Shown one piece after another: positions 29,154-40,100 of a stretch of 52,056 nt of DNA. The notes under the pieces were generated by a model. That model saw nothing but the letters and a program-made list of their open reading frames with translations, ran no database searches and was not told where the DNA came from. The stretch comes from an uncultured Saprospiraceae bacterium (GTDB lineage Bacteria > Bacteroidota > Bacteroidia > Chitinophagales > Saprospiraceae). Position 1 is the first letter of the stretch. Each line of letters starts with the position of its first letter. Both the position numbers and the translations under genes were made by a program. The stretch is taken from positions 1 to 52,056 of the forward strand of contig CAKZUK010000048.1 of NCBI GenBank assembly GCA_937921775.1, given 5' to 3'.

Positions 29154-30392
29154 ATGGAGCCAAAAATAATAGATCATCTCTTCCGACATCAACACGGTAA
29201 AATGGTTTCCATATTAACACGCATTTTTGGATTGGCTCATTTGGAGACCATCGAAGATGCCGTGCAAGATACTTTTGTGCAAGCCATGCAGGCTTGGCGC
29301 CAACAAATTCCTGACAACCCAGAAGCTTGGCTCACTCAGGCTGCGAAAAATCGAACCATCGACTTGTTTCGTAAGTTCAATGCGGAGAAAAAACGGATTG
29401 CAAATATCCAAACCAGCGCTTCACCTTCTGTCCTCGATAATCTATTTCTCGAAACTGAAATCGAAGATGCACAACTGCGTATGATCTTCACCGCTTGTCA
29501 TCCCATCTTAAATCCACGAGATCAAATTGCCTTTGCACTCAAAACGATTTCTGGTTTTAGTAGCAAGGAAATTGCATCTGCGCTCTTGCTAAAAGAAGAT
29601 ACGATTAAGAAAAGTTTGAGCAGAGCACGAAAAACTATTCAGGAAGAAGATATCTCATTCGCCATCCCCACCGGAATTGAACTGCCAGCTCGATTGGATC
29701 GAGTTTTGAAAATTATTTATCTAATTTTTAACGAAGGTTTTCATTCCAACAAAAAAGATATTCTCATTCGAAAAGAACTTTGTGGAGAGGCGATTCGCTT
29801 ATGCAAAATGCTTTTGAAAAATGAGCTCACCAATCCACCCAAAGTGTATGCACTTTTTGCACTGATGTGTTTTCATAGTGCGCGAATGCCGAGTAGAGTG
29901 AATGAAAATAATGAATTGCTTGATCTGAAAAACCAAGATCGTTCCCTCTGGTATTTACCTTTGATGACCTTGGGGAACAGGGCTATGATGCGAGCTGTTG
30001 AGACAGATTTTTTTTCGAGCTATCATTACGAAGCAGCGATAGCAGCGGAACATCTTAAAGCCGCAAGTTTTGAAAAAACGGATTGGGATAAAATTTTGGA
30101 ATGGTATGAAAAACTATATGAAATCCAAGCTTCTGATCTTACTCAATTAAATATAGCGATGGTGCAGCTTCAGCGAAATGATCCAGATGCAGCACTACAA
30201 GTATTGAAAGCGATTAATCCCGATGAGTTGGCACAAAGAACCTATCTTTATCATGGCGCTTATGCAGAGTATTTTGTCAAAAAAGAAAATTTTAAAAAAG
30301 CAATTGAATGTATAAACAAAGCATTGGAATTAGTGATGAATGAATCGGAACGACAATTTTTACTAAAAAAACGAGCAAGATTACTGCACTAA
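29154..30392 (+). CDS. ECF42-type RNA polymerase sigma factor with C-terminal extension
   Basis: 412 residues. Region 2 is in the first ~75 residues ('GLAHLETIEDAVQDTFVQAM', 'NPEAWLTQAAKNRTIDLFRK'); region 4 is around 105-165 ('LKTISGFSSKEIASALLL', 'KEDTIKKSLSRARKTIQEE'). The long C-terminal half (DUF6596-like; 'IYLIFNEGFHSN', 'KELCGEAIRLCKMLL') ends in TPR-like helices ('AYAEYFVKKENFKKAIECIN'). This architecture, together with the neighbouring YCII gene, is that of group ECF42, which has no anti-sigma factor and whose C-terminal extension is thought to control activity. Expected targets are the adjacent YCII genes. The signal is unknown. Confidence 0.9.
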   Translation: MEPKIIDHLFRHQHGKMVSILTRIFGLAHLETIEDAVQDTFVQAMQAWRQQIPDNPEAWLTQAAKNRTIDLFRKFNAEKKRIANIQTSASPSVLDNLFLETEIEDAQLRMIFTACHPILNPRDQIAFALKTISGFSSKEIASALLLKEDTIKKSLSRARKTIQEEDISFAIPTGIELPARLDRVLKIIYLIFNEGFHSNKKDILIRKELCGEAIRLCKMLLKNELTNPPKVYALFALMCFHSARMPSRVNENNELLDLKNQDRSLWYLPLMTLGNRAMMRAVETDFFSSYHYEAAIAAEHLKAASFEKTDWDKILEWYEKLYEIQASDLTQLNIAMVQLQRNDPDAALQVLKAINPDELAQRTYLYHGAYAEYFVKKENFKKAIECINKALELVMNESERQFLLKKRARLLH

Positions 30393-30467
30393 AAAATTAG
30401 TGAAGGGATTTAATATTTTCGATCATTGAGTTCATAATCTTTGACTCCGTTAAAAAATAATAATGAG

Positions 30468-30836
30468 ATGCCTTACGACGAATTAATTGCCGACCGGATC
30501 CGACAAGCTTTCCACGATAGCAATACTTCTTTCGAAGAAAAAAAGATGTTTGGAGGATTGTGTTTTATGGTAGACAATAAAATGTGCTGCGGCGTACACT
30601 GGGATAAAAAGAAAGAAACCGATTTGCTGATGGCAAGAATAGGGGAGGCTGCTTCTGAAGATGCGATGAAACGTATGGGCTGCCATCCAATGGATTTTAC
30701 GGGGAGGCCTATGCGTGGCTATGTTTTTGTGACACCAGATGGCTATGATCTGGATGAAGATTTGGCTTATTGGATAGGTTTATGTGTGACATTTAATCCT
30801 TTGGCGAAAGCTAGTGCTAAGAAGAAAAAGAAGTAA
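30468..30836 (+). CDS. TfoX N-terminal domain protein
   Basis: 122 residues from the ATG at 30468; an in-frame TTG at 30441 is less likely. 'DSNTSFEEKKMFGGLCFMVD', 'MCCGVHWDKK', 'LLMARIGEAASEDAMK', 'FTGRPMRGYVFVTPDGYD' are typical of the TfoX/Sxy N-terminal domain. It lacks the C-terminal TfoX domain, so the competence-regulator function of full-length TfoX should not be transferred. It ends in a run of lysines. It lies 75 bp after the sigma factor and is likely in its transcript, as often seen around ECF42 loci. Confidence 0.8.
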   Translation: MPYDELIADRIRQAFHDSNTSFEEKKMFGGLCFMVDNKMCCGVHWDKKKETDLLMARIGEAASEDAMKRMGCHPMDFTGRPMRGYVFVTPDGYDLDEDLAYWIGLCVTFNPLAKASAKKKKK

Positions 30837-30913
30837 TTAATTTTAGGTTACAGAGTACTTAGCCTTAGCAAAAATAATATTCTTCAGGTGAAGGGCCTTG
30901 TGAATAAGTAATA

Positions 30914-30941
30914 TTTGAGAGCTTAATTATAGCTACCTTTG
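30914..30941 (+). promoter_or_regulatory. Candidate promoter of the 144-aa gene
   Basis: TTTG (30914-30917), 16 bp, then TACCTTTG (30934-30941) fits the Bacteroidota TTTG / TAnnTTTG pattern with slightly short spacing. It would give a leader of ~85 nt before the ATG at 31034. Confidence 0.5.
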
Positions 30942-31033
30942 TTTTTTGAAATTAAAAAACAAACAACTCTCTACTCATTTAATACTTTTAAGAAATGTAG
31001 AGACCAGAAATAAGCATATAATAATATACAAAA

Positions 31034-31468
31034 ATGGAAGTTAAACCAGGAATAGGCATTGGCCCAGTTAAATTTGGAATGAATAAAGAGGAAGTCGAAT
31101 CTTTGTTTGGAAAACCAAATGAAGTAAGTATTGACGAAGATGACGACAATAAGGAAATTTGGACCTTCAATGATAAGAAAATGCGATTAAGCTTTTACGC
31201 AGATGAAGCTTATAGATTGGGGTATATAGAAAGTTCCAATTTAGCATTAGAAATAAATGGGAAAAAACTATTGGGAAAAAAGATAGATGCTGTGAAAAAA
31301 GAATTCCTAAGTCAAAATATAAAAGATTGGGAACATGAAAAGTATCCTTTTTTCTCCATTTGTTTTAATGAGGACTACTATATTTCTTTACATGAATCTT
31401 ATGGAGAAATAACAGAAGTGAGCATTGGTGTCCCATTCAAGAATGATGATGAATTTCAATGGCCTTAA
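31034..31468 (+). CDS. Unknown protein with possible duplicated SmpA-like half
   Basis: 144 residues, no signal peptide, ending 'DDEFQWP'. The start, 'GIGIGPVKFGMNKEEVESLF' followed by 'GKPNEV', resembles the 'G...G.....V...FGKP' helix-strand element of SmpA/BamE-like and some immunity-type proteins. A weaker second instance, 'LALEINGKKLLGKKIDAVKK', suggests an internal duplication. It is a single-gene unit with its own promoter and a strong terminator. An immunity-protein role is only a guess, since no toxin gene is adjacent. I do not recognise the family. Confidence 0.65.
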   Translation: MEVKPGIGIGPVKFGMNKEEVESLFGKPNEVSIDEDDDNKEIWTFNDKKMRLSFYADEAYRLGYIESSNLALEINGKKLLGKKIDAVKKEFLSQNIKDWEHEKYPFFSICFNEDYYISLHESYGEITEVSIGVPFKNDDEFQWP

Positions 31469-31484
31469 ACGCTAATCTCAATGA

Positions 31485-31521
31485 AAAAGCAACAGACTAA
31501 AATTAATAGTCTGTTGCTTTT
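31485..31521. terminator. Strong bidirectional terminator
   Basis: A perfect 14-bp stem, AAAAGCAACAGACT and AGTCTGTTGCTTTT, separated by 9 nt, with A's on one side and T's on the other. It sits between the 144-aa gene (+) and the rtcB transcript (-), so it can serve both. Confidence 0.85.
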
Positions 31522-31553
31522 ATCCTTCTTTTTATTGTGATACTATCTTAGGT

Positions 31554-31682
31554 TTAATCAAGCAAAAGCTGCGTCACGCCAGCAGTATTCATTGCCCATT
31601 TCGCATCATACACTTCATCCGCGACTTCTGGATTGTCAATCAAATTCAAAGCTTGAGCCTGAGTACTTGTGTCAAGCGTCAT
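31554..31682 (-). CDS. 42-residue ORF translationally coupled to rtcB
   Basis: The ATG overlaps the TGA of rtcB in an ATGA (31682-31679), and the ORF runs 42 codons to TAA at 31554. The peptide starts MTLDTSTQAQALNLIDNPEV and ends 'AKWAMNTAGVTQLLLD', an acidic, probably helical peptide with no signal sequence. The 4-nt overlap, the absence of rare-looking runs and the terminator placed right behind it argue for a real gene. Function unknown; it could be an accessory of RtcB or simply a small conserved ORF. The alternative is a chance reading frame. Confidence 0.55.
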   Translation of the reverse strand: MTLDTSTQAQALNLIDNPEVADEVYDAKWAMNTAGVTQLLLD

Positions 31683-33082
31683 TTAATTACTGCCGCATTT
31701 CTTGCTGCAATTTTCGCCGCACGTTTCTTCATCCAAGGCGCTTCCGTCATCCAATCGCCAGCCATAATACAACCGTAAGGCATCACCTCATCTACGACTT
31801 CTCCCAAGTCAAATTCTTTCATCTGAGCTTGTACGTTAGCTGCATTTTTATAAGCCGAGGGCAACTCCGAAATGTCAACATTGCCAGAATAAAAACGAAT
31901 ATCCAAACCAGCAGTTTCCTCTGTGAAAATTTCTTCCACCGTTTTACCTGCTTTGTTACGCTTGTGTTGTGAACGACTGATGTCTCTTCCCGCACCGTGT
32001 GGCGCAAAGCCAAGATTGTTCGTCGTTTCATTTCCTTTTACAATCAAAACTGGTTCACTCATGTTCAAGGGAATTAAGCGCAATCCATCAACAGAGTCAG
32101 GAACAAAAGCATCGCGCAATGGTGTCGCACCTTTTGCATGATAAAAAATATCCTCCTCTTTGAAAACAAAGTTATGTTCATTCCAAAAGCGCTGAACAAC
32201 TTCACCTTTCAATTTTTCAACAGTTGCTTGATGCAAAACAGTATGGTTCAACTTGGTCCATTCTCTGGTGATTTGCAAGGCATCCCAATAGTTGATTCCT
32301 TCTACGGTGTCGTAAGGGATCCAGGCATTTTTATGCAAAGTGTTTGGTGAGATTTCCTTGCGGAAACGCTCGGCCACTTTCATTCCATTTTTGAATAAGT
32401 TGGCTCCAAATCCTCTTGATCCGTGATGAGTCACCATGATGGTATCGCCCGTTTCACGAGAAGTACCGACATACAAAAAATGGTTGCCATCACCCTGCGT
32501 TCCCAAATGAGTTTTCGCAAGGTTCATACTTTTTTGGCTTTTCAAAAAGTAGTTGCCCATAATCTGCTCTTCTAATTCCTTTGGAAAGTCAAAAAGATCT
32601 TCACGACCTCCACCGCCAAAATGAGTAATAGAATGCGCTGCATCTAAAACTGCTTTAGGAGACAGCTTCCCAAAATTGGTCATCATAACCGAACAACAAA
32701 CATCGGCTGAATGCATCGAAGGATGAATGGCATTTTTGGTAGCAACTACACCACCCACAGGAATTTGACCTTTCCCTCCAGTAGGGCAAGCATCAGGCAT
32801 CACCGCTCCGTTCACAACAGTTGGAGTTTTCATTACTTCGTTCATTGTTGCAAAAACACTTTTTATGTTTTCCTCTTCTGCCTCTGATTCTGCGCGAATG
32901 TTTTTATGATATTCCATAGCTGTAGATAAAGGCTCTATAGTTGGAGGAGGGCAAACGGTTTGCAAATAGGTATTCAAGTCATCACCAGCCAATTCATTCG
33001 CATTCGCAAATTGGATGGCTTCCTTGAACCATTTTCCTTGTCGGTACCCTAATTCGATGATTGTTTTTCCTGTAACCTTCAT
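31679..33082 (-). CDS. rtcB: RtcB-family RNA ligase
   Basis: 467 residues. RtcB joins RNA 2',3'-cyclic phosphate or 3'-phosphate ends to 5'-OH ends, using GTP and Mn2+ through a guanylylated histidine. Visible: 'MPDACPTGGKGQIPVGGVVA' and 'MHSADVCCSV' (Asp and Cys metal ligands), 'GTQGDGNHFLYVG' (metal and nucleotide site), 'VTHHGSRGFG' (metal His), and 'FAPHGAGRDISRSQ' (the guanylylated His). The C-terminus is 'MAGDWMTEAPWMKKRAAKI'. Cytoplasmic. It is longer than E. coli RtcB (~408 aa) but complete. It is divergent from a WYL-type regulator, an arrangement suggesting damage- or stress-responsive control, and is followed by a coupled 42-codon ORF. Confidence 0.92.
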   Translation of the reverse strand: MKVTGKTIIELGYRQGKWFKEAIQFANANELAGDDLNTYLQTVCPPPTIEPLSTAMEYHKNIRAESEAEEENIKSVFATMNEVMKTPTVVNGAVMPDACPTGGKGQIPVGGVVATKNAIHPSMHSADVCCSVMMTNFGKLSPKAVLDAAHSITHFGGGGREDLFDFPKELEEQIMGNYFLKSQKSMNLAKTHLGTQGDGNHFLYVGTSRETGDTIMVTHHGSRGFGANLFKNGMKVAERFRKEISPNTLHKNAWIPYDTVEGINYWDALQITREWTKLNHTVLHQATVEKLKGEVVQRFWNEHNFVFKEEDIFYHAKGATPLRDAFVPDSVDGLRLIPLNMSEPVLIVKGNETTNNLGFAPHGAGRDISRSQHKRNKAGKTVEEIFTEETAGLDIRFYSGNVDISELPSAYKNAANVQAQMKEFDLGEVVDEVMPYGCIMAGDWMTEAPWMKKRAAKIAARNAAVIK

Positions 33083-33154
33083 GATGAAAATATTTTATTT
33101 ATTCTTACTAATTGGTTTGATACCTCAAAGTTGAGACTCTACTGCGCAGTTATC

Positions 33155-33185
33155 TTGCGTAGTTGTAAATTATTTTTTATTTTTG
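33155..33185 (+). promoter_or_regulatory. Candidate promoter of the WYL regulator
   Basis: TTG (33155-33157), 20 bp, then TATTTTTG (33178-33185) fits TTG-N17-20-TAnnTTTG. Just upstream are the palindromes CTCAAAGTTGAG (33124-33135) and ACTGCGCAGT (33141-33150), possible operators for the divergent rtcB/WYL pair. Confidence 0.5.
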
Positions 33186-33191
33186 TAAAAA

Positions 33192-33251
33192 ATCTGGATG
33201 CAGGATACTAGTTGCAACCAGCATCTTGCATTCAGCAACCAACATCCAGAT
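33192..33251 (+). repeat. Inverted repeat in the WYL-gene leader
   Basis: ATCTGGATG (33192-33200) and CATCCAGAT (33243-33251) are perfect 9-bp arms; inside them GTTGC and GCAAC also pair. The hairpin begins about where the transcript should start and ends two bases before the ATG at 33254, so it could hide the start region or be an operator. Confidence 0.6.
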
Positions 33252-33253
33252 CC

Positions 33254-34267
33254 ATGGCACTAAATAAAAACGCCCTAATCCGCTACAGAACAATAGACAA
33301 ATGCCTCCAGAACCGCTATAGGAAGTGGACATTAGACGAGATCATCGAAGCCTGCTCCGACGCGCTCTACGAATACGAAGGCAAAGACGTCAACGTAAGT
33401 AAGCGAACCATTCAGCTCGATATACAAATGATGCGCAGCGACAAATTGGGGTATAATGCGCCCATCATCGTCTACGAAAAAAAATATTATAAGTACGAGG
33501 AAGAACACTACAGTATCACCGACATCCCCTTGACAGATGTAGATATGACGGTGCTTTCAGAAGCAGTAGAAATGTTGAAGCAATTCAAAGAGTTTTCTCT
33601 CTTTTCAGAATTAGGTGGAATCATCAATCGTTTGGAAGATAAGATCTATACAGAAAAAACAAATCAACCGTCCGTCATCCACTTCGAGAAAAATGAAAAT
33701 TTGAAAGGGCTAGAACATCTGGATGCTTTATATCAGGCAATTATTAAAAGATTGGTGTTGGAGTTAACGTATCAATCTTTTAGCGCACGACATCCTTCTA
33801 CCTTTCCTTTTCATCCCTATATCTTAAAAGAGTTTAATAATCGTTGGTTTTTGGTGGGACGAAAAGAAGGCAACGATTCCATCTTGACCTTGGCTCTAGA
33901 CCGTTTGATAAATATTGGTTTCGACCTGTCTTTAGAATACAAACAAGAAAATTTTGATGCAGATGAGTATTATAAAAATACGTATGGCGTTTCGGTGATT
34001 AGCAATTTTCGAATTGTTGAGACGGAGTTGATTGTAAACCGAACGAATGCACCATATGTATTGACTAAGCCTTTTCATTCCTCGCAGGTGCATAAAGAAA
34101 CCTATCCGAATGGCTCAATCCTGATTGGCTTGAAGGTGCATCACAACTTTGAGTTGGAACGATTGATTTTGGGTTTTGGGGAATCGATTACGGTGGTGAA
34201 GCCAAAGATGTTGCGAAAGCGAATTAAGAAGAAGTTGGAATTGGCTATTGGAAACTATGGAGAGTAA
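33254..34267 (+). CDS. WYL-domain transcriptional regulator
   Basis: 337 residues from the ATG at 33254 (the upstream extension falls in the leader inverted repeat). N-terminal helix-turn-helix region ('ALIRYRTIDKCLQN', 'TLDEIIEACSDAL', 'VSKRTIQLDIQMMR'), central WYL domain ('LVLELTYQSFSARHPSTFPF', 'PYILKEFNNRWFLVGRKEG', 'LALDRLINI'), and a C-terminal WCX-like region ending in a basic helix. WYL regulators sense nucleic acid or nucleotide-like ligands and control defence, repair or RNA-metabolism genes. Divergent from rtcB by 171 bp, so it is a good candidate to control rtcB and itself. DNA-binding specificity is unknown. Confidence 0.85.
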   Translation: MALNKNALIRYRTIDKCLQNRYRKWTLDEIIEACSDALYEYEGKDVNVSKRTIQLDIQMMRSDKLGYNAPIIVYEKKYYKYEEEHYSITDIPLTDVDMTVLSEAVEMLKQFKEFSLFSELGGIINRLEDKIYTEKTNQPSVIHFEKNENLKGLEHLDALYQAIIKRLVLELTYQSFSARHPSTFPFHPYILKEFNNRWFLVGRKEGNDSILTLALDRLINIGFDLSLEYKQENFDADEYYKNTYGVSVISNFRIVETELIVNRTNAPYVLTKPFHSSQVHKETYPNGSILIGLKVHHNFELERLILGFGESITVVKPKMLRKRIKKKLELAIGNYGE

Positions 34268-34318
34268 ACGGAAGAGGGAAAGACTGGACGATAGCTAGCG
34301 TTTTTTTAAACTCAAGCC

Positions 34319-34397
34319 CAAACTCAATTTCAAGTCTGTCGAGTCGTCAAGCAGGATTCAATGAATTCTGTTAGAATGGAGCTTGAAATTGAGTTTG
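34319..34397. repeat. Perfect 16-bp inverted repeat downstream of the WYL gene
   Basis: CAAACTCAATTTCAAG (34319-34334) and CTTGAAATTGAGTTTG (34382-34397) are exact reverse complements around a 47-nt centre that contains a further small palindrome (GGATTCAATGAATTC). There is no T tract, so it is not a typical terminator. It abuts palindromic element copy B. Confidence 0.7.
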
Positions 34398-34421
34398 AAT
34401 ATATTGCGGTCACCCTAGAAA

Positions 34422-34652
34422 GACCGAAGTTCACAGGTCGGCCAGCAATTGATTTTGGCCTTCGTAATAGGGCTTGAATGTAAAATATAAAAGTTTATCC
34501 GCGAATGTGAATACACCTTATTTATCACGGCATTCGGCAACTTTTATATTTTGACTTTATCATTTTACGGTTTTACATTTAAAAACAATACTAATAGTGA
34601 TGCAGCTAAATTTCAGGTAACTGCATTCTCGGTCGGTCTGTTCCGTCTTCCA
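34422..34652. repeat. Palindromic intergenic element, copy B (opposite orientation to A)
   Basis: Read on the minus strand from about 34652, this copy matches copy A: CAGTTxxCTGAxATTT, CTATTAGxAxxGTTTTTAAATG, TAAAACCG, AAAATGATAAAGTCAAAAT, TAAAAGT in the same order and spacing. The inverted partner on the other side (34477-34494) is shorter than in copy A, lacking about 20 nt. It fills most of the space between the WYL gene and GH97. No ORF inside. Confidence 0.78.
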
Positions 34653-34662
34653 GTTTAAATAT

Positions 34663-37112
<2,450 letters not shown>

Positions 37113-40100
37113 ATGAAGAACACTTTACACACCTTTCTTCTATTAGGAATCCTATTTTTGCTGACAAGCAATGAGTTATTTGCAGGTAACACACCGTGCA
37201 CGGCTACGAGCATTCCGGGGAACATGACAAACTTTCAAACTTTCACCAACTCTGGTAATGGTAACTCCGGTGTACCTGCTCCAGGTTGCGGAATCAATCA
37301 GCCCGGACCAGATTTTTGGTTTGAGGTAGTTGCTAACGGATCAGGAAACTTATACATTGTTACCCTTGCCGGAACAATGACGAATGCAGCAATAGCGATA
37401 TACGAAGGTCCCTCTTGCTCAGAGCTCAGTCAGATTGCTTGTCTTGAAGATGATTTGTGTAACAATAGTCTCATGCCCATTACCAATCTGACAGGACTGA
37501 ATCCGGGGCAAACTTATTACCTTCGATTGTGGCCAGAAACTGGAGCAAACGGTAATTTTCAAATCCGTGTTTCGGATGGCCCGATTACTCCACCTATTTA
37601 TACTTTGAATGGAACTGCTTCTTACAATGCAGCCGGTTGTATCCAATTGACTGCTGCTCAAAATTCACAACTAGGTTGTGCTTGGGCACCAGACCTTGTC
37701 GACTTTTCACAGCCTTTTACAAACACAGTGACCATGTATTTCGGGACCAATGAATCTGGTGCAGATGGAATCTGCATGATCTACCAAAATAATGGAGCAG
37801 GATCCGGTTCGTGTGGCCAAGGTGGAGAGTTTATCGGAGCAGGACCAACGATGACCAATTCATTCATCATCGAATTTGATACCTATCAAAACGGTAGCCA
37901 AGGCGATCCCGCACAAGATCACGTGGCTGTCAACGTCAACGGAAACATGGGAGCACCCATTTCAGGACCAAATACTTTAGGAAATATTGAAAATGGACAA
38001 GAATACGAGGTAACCTTTACTTGGGACCCGGCCACTAATTTTTACGAAGTTTATTTTGATGGCAATCTTGAATTGTCTGGTACCTATGATATCATCAACA
38101 ATTGCTTTGGTGGATCTAATTCGGCTTATTGTGGATTTAGTTCTTCCACAGGTGGAGCTAATAATGAACAATATGTTTGCACCGGAGGAGGATTTTATCC
38201 TTCGGGTGCACTAGACTCTGTAGCAGTGGTAATTTGTGAAGGCGATTCCTATTTCGCTGGCGGTGCCAATCAAACAACTTCAGGGGCATACATGGATTTG
38301 CTAACGGCTTACAACGGTTGCGACAGTATTGTAATCACGGACTTACTTGTAATTCCTGCCAACGCAATAGTGGCTGATCCTACCATGATTGATTGTAATG
38401 ATCCCAACTCTTGTGTAACACTCAATGGCTCACTTTCTACAATGGGACCGGACGTTACTTATCTCTGGACGGCCTCTGGCGGTGGTGCTATTCAAAGTGG
38501 CGCCAATACGCTGAATCCAGTTGTCTGCCAAGCAGGGACCTATACCCTTACAGTTTCCAATACCGTAGATGGAGTGATTTGTACAGATATGGAATCTGTA
38601 GTGGTTTTAGAAAATAATGCAATACCACCATTTCCAACAGTAGACGGTCCCCAATTAATTTGTTTTGGTGATCTGTCTTTTTATGAAATTAATGCGAATC
38701 CTGCTTATACGAATATTGTTTGGTACGATCCCGTCGGTGGAGAAGTGATTGGAGGGCAGGGAACAGAAGTGGTGACCATTCAATGGAACAGTCCATTCGT
38801 TGGAGAAGTTTGTGTCGAGGTAATCAACCAATGTGGTATTAGTGAATCCGATTGTTTGCTAATTGATACGCAGTCCGAACCTGATCCTCCAATCCTGGAT
38901 GGCTTAGAAGTAATCTGTGGCGATAATTTTCAAAACTATTTTGCACAACAAGGAGATCCAAACGTAGATGTTTTTGAATGGACCATCCCCGCCGATGCTA
39001 CTATTTTAGTTGGACAAAATACACCGGATATTACAATAGACTGGACTGGATCACTTGGTGGCGATGTTTGTGTGCAGGTTTTTAATGCTTGCGAAGGTTC
39101 TCTCCCCGCTTGCATTAATGTAACGATCGGTTCCGCAGATACCACTTATGTATACATTCCAAGTTGTGACCCCAATGAAGTGGGTGAGAACGAAAGCTTG
39201 CTCACCGGTTATCAGGGCTGTGATTCATTATTGATTGAATCGATTTATCTTATTCCTAGTCAGGAAACTAATCTGACCGCAACTTCTTGTAATCCAAATG
39301 AAGTGGGAGTCATCCTGGATTTTTTACTGACTTGGCAAGGCTGTGATAGTTTGGTGATTACCACGACCACCTTAGTCGAAGGAGATACCACAAACCTGAC
39401 CGCTTACTCTTGTGATCCCAATGAAATAGGTAGCACTAGTGTGCTTCTAATGAATGAAGATGATTGTGATTCTTTGGTAATTACTACAACCGAATTGCTG
39501 TTGTCAGTCACTACAAACTTGACCGCTTACTCCTGCGATCCGAATGAAGTAGGTGTGGCTAATGAGTTACTCATGACTTATCAAGGTTGTGATTCTGTGG
39601 TGATTACTACAACAGAGTTGCTGCCATCAACGACTACAAACTTGACCGCTTACTCCTGTGATCCGAATGAAGTAGGTGTGGCTAATGAGTTATTTATGAC
39701 TTATCAAGGTTGTGATTCTGTGGTGATTACTACAACGGAGTTGCTGCCATCAGCGACTACAAATTTGACAGATTATTCTTGCGATCCGAATGAGATAGGA
39801 GTGGTTAACGAATTGCTCATGACCTATCAAGGCTGTGATTCCTTAGTCATTACTACAACAGAGCTACTGCCATCGGCGACTACAAATGTTGCCGCTTATT
39901 CTTGTGATCCTAGTGATGTAGGTGTTTCCAATCAATTGCTCATGACTTTTCAAGCTTGTGATTCTTTGGTCGTAACCACCACTTCATTACTCCCAGATCA
40001 AACCACGAATGTTACCGCTTTCTCTTGTGATCCAGATGATGTTGGCGTTGGCAATGAATTATTGATGACCTTTCAGGGCTGTGATTCATTGGTGATTACA

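Noticed and set aside
31034..31468. Immunity protein of a polymorphic toxin system
   Set aside because: The 'FGKP' motif is suggestive, but there is no toxin gene next to it, so the function is left open.
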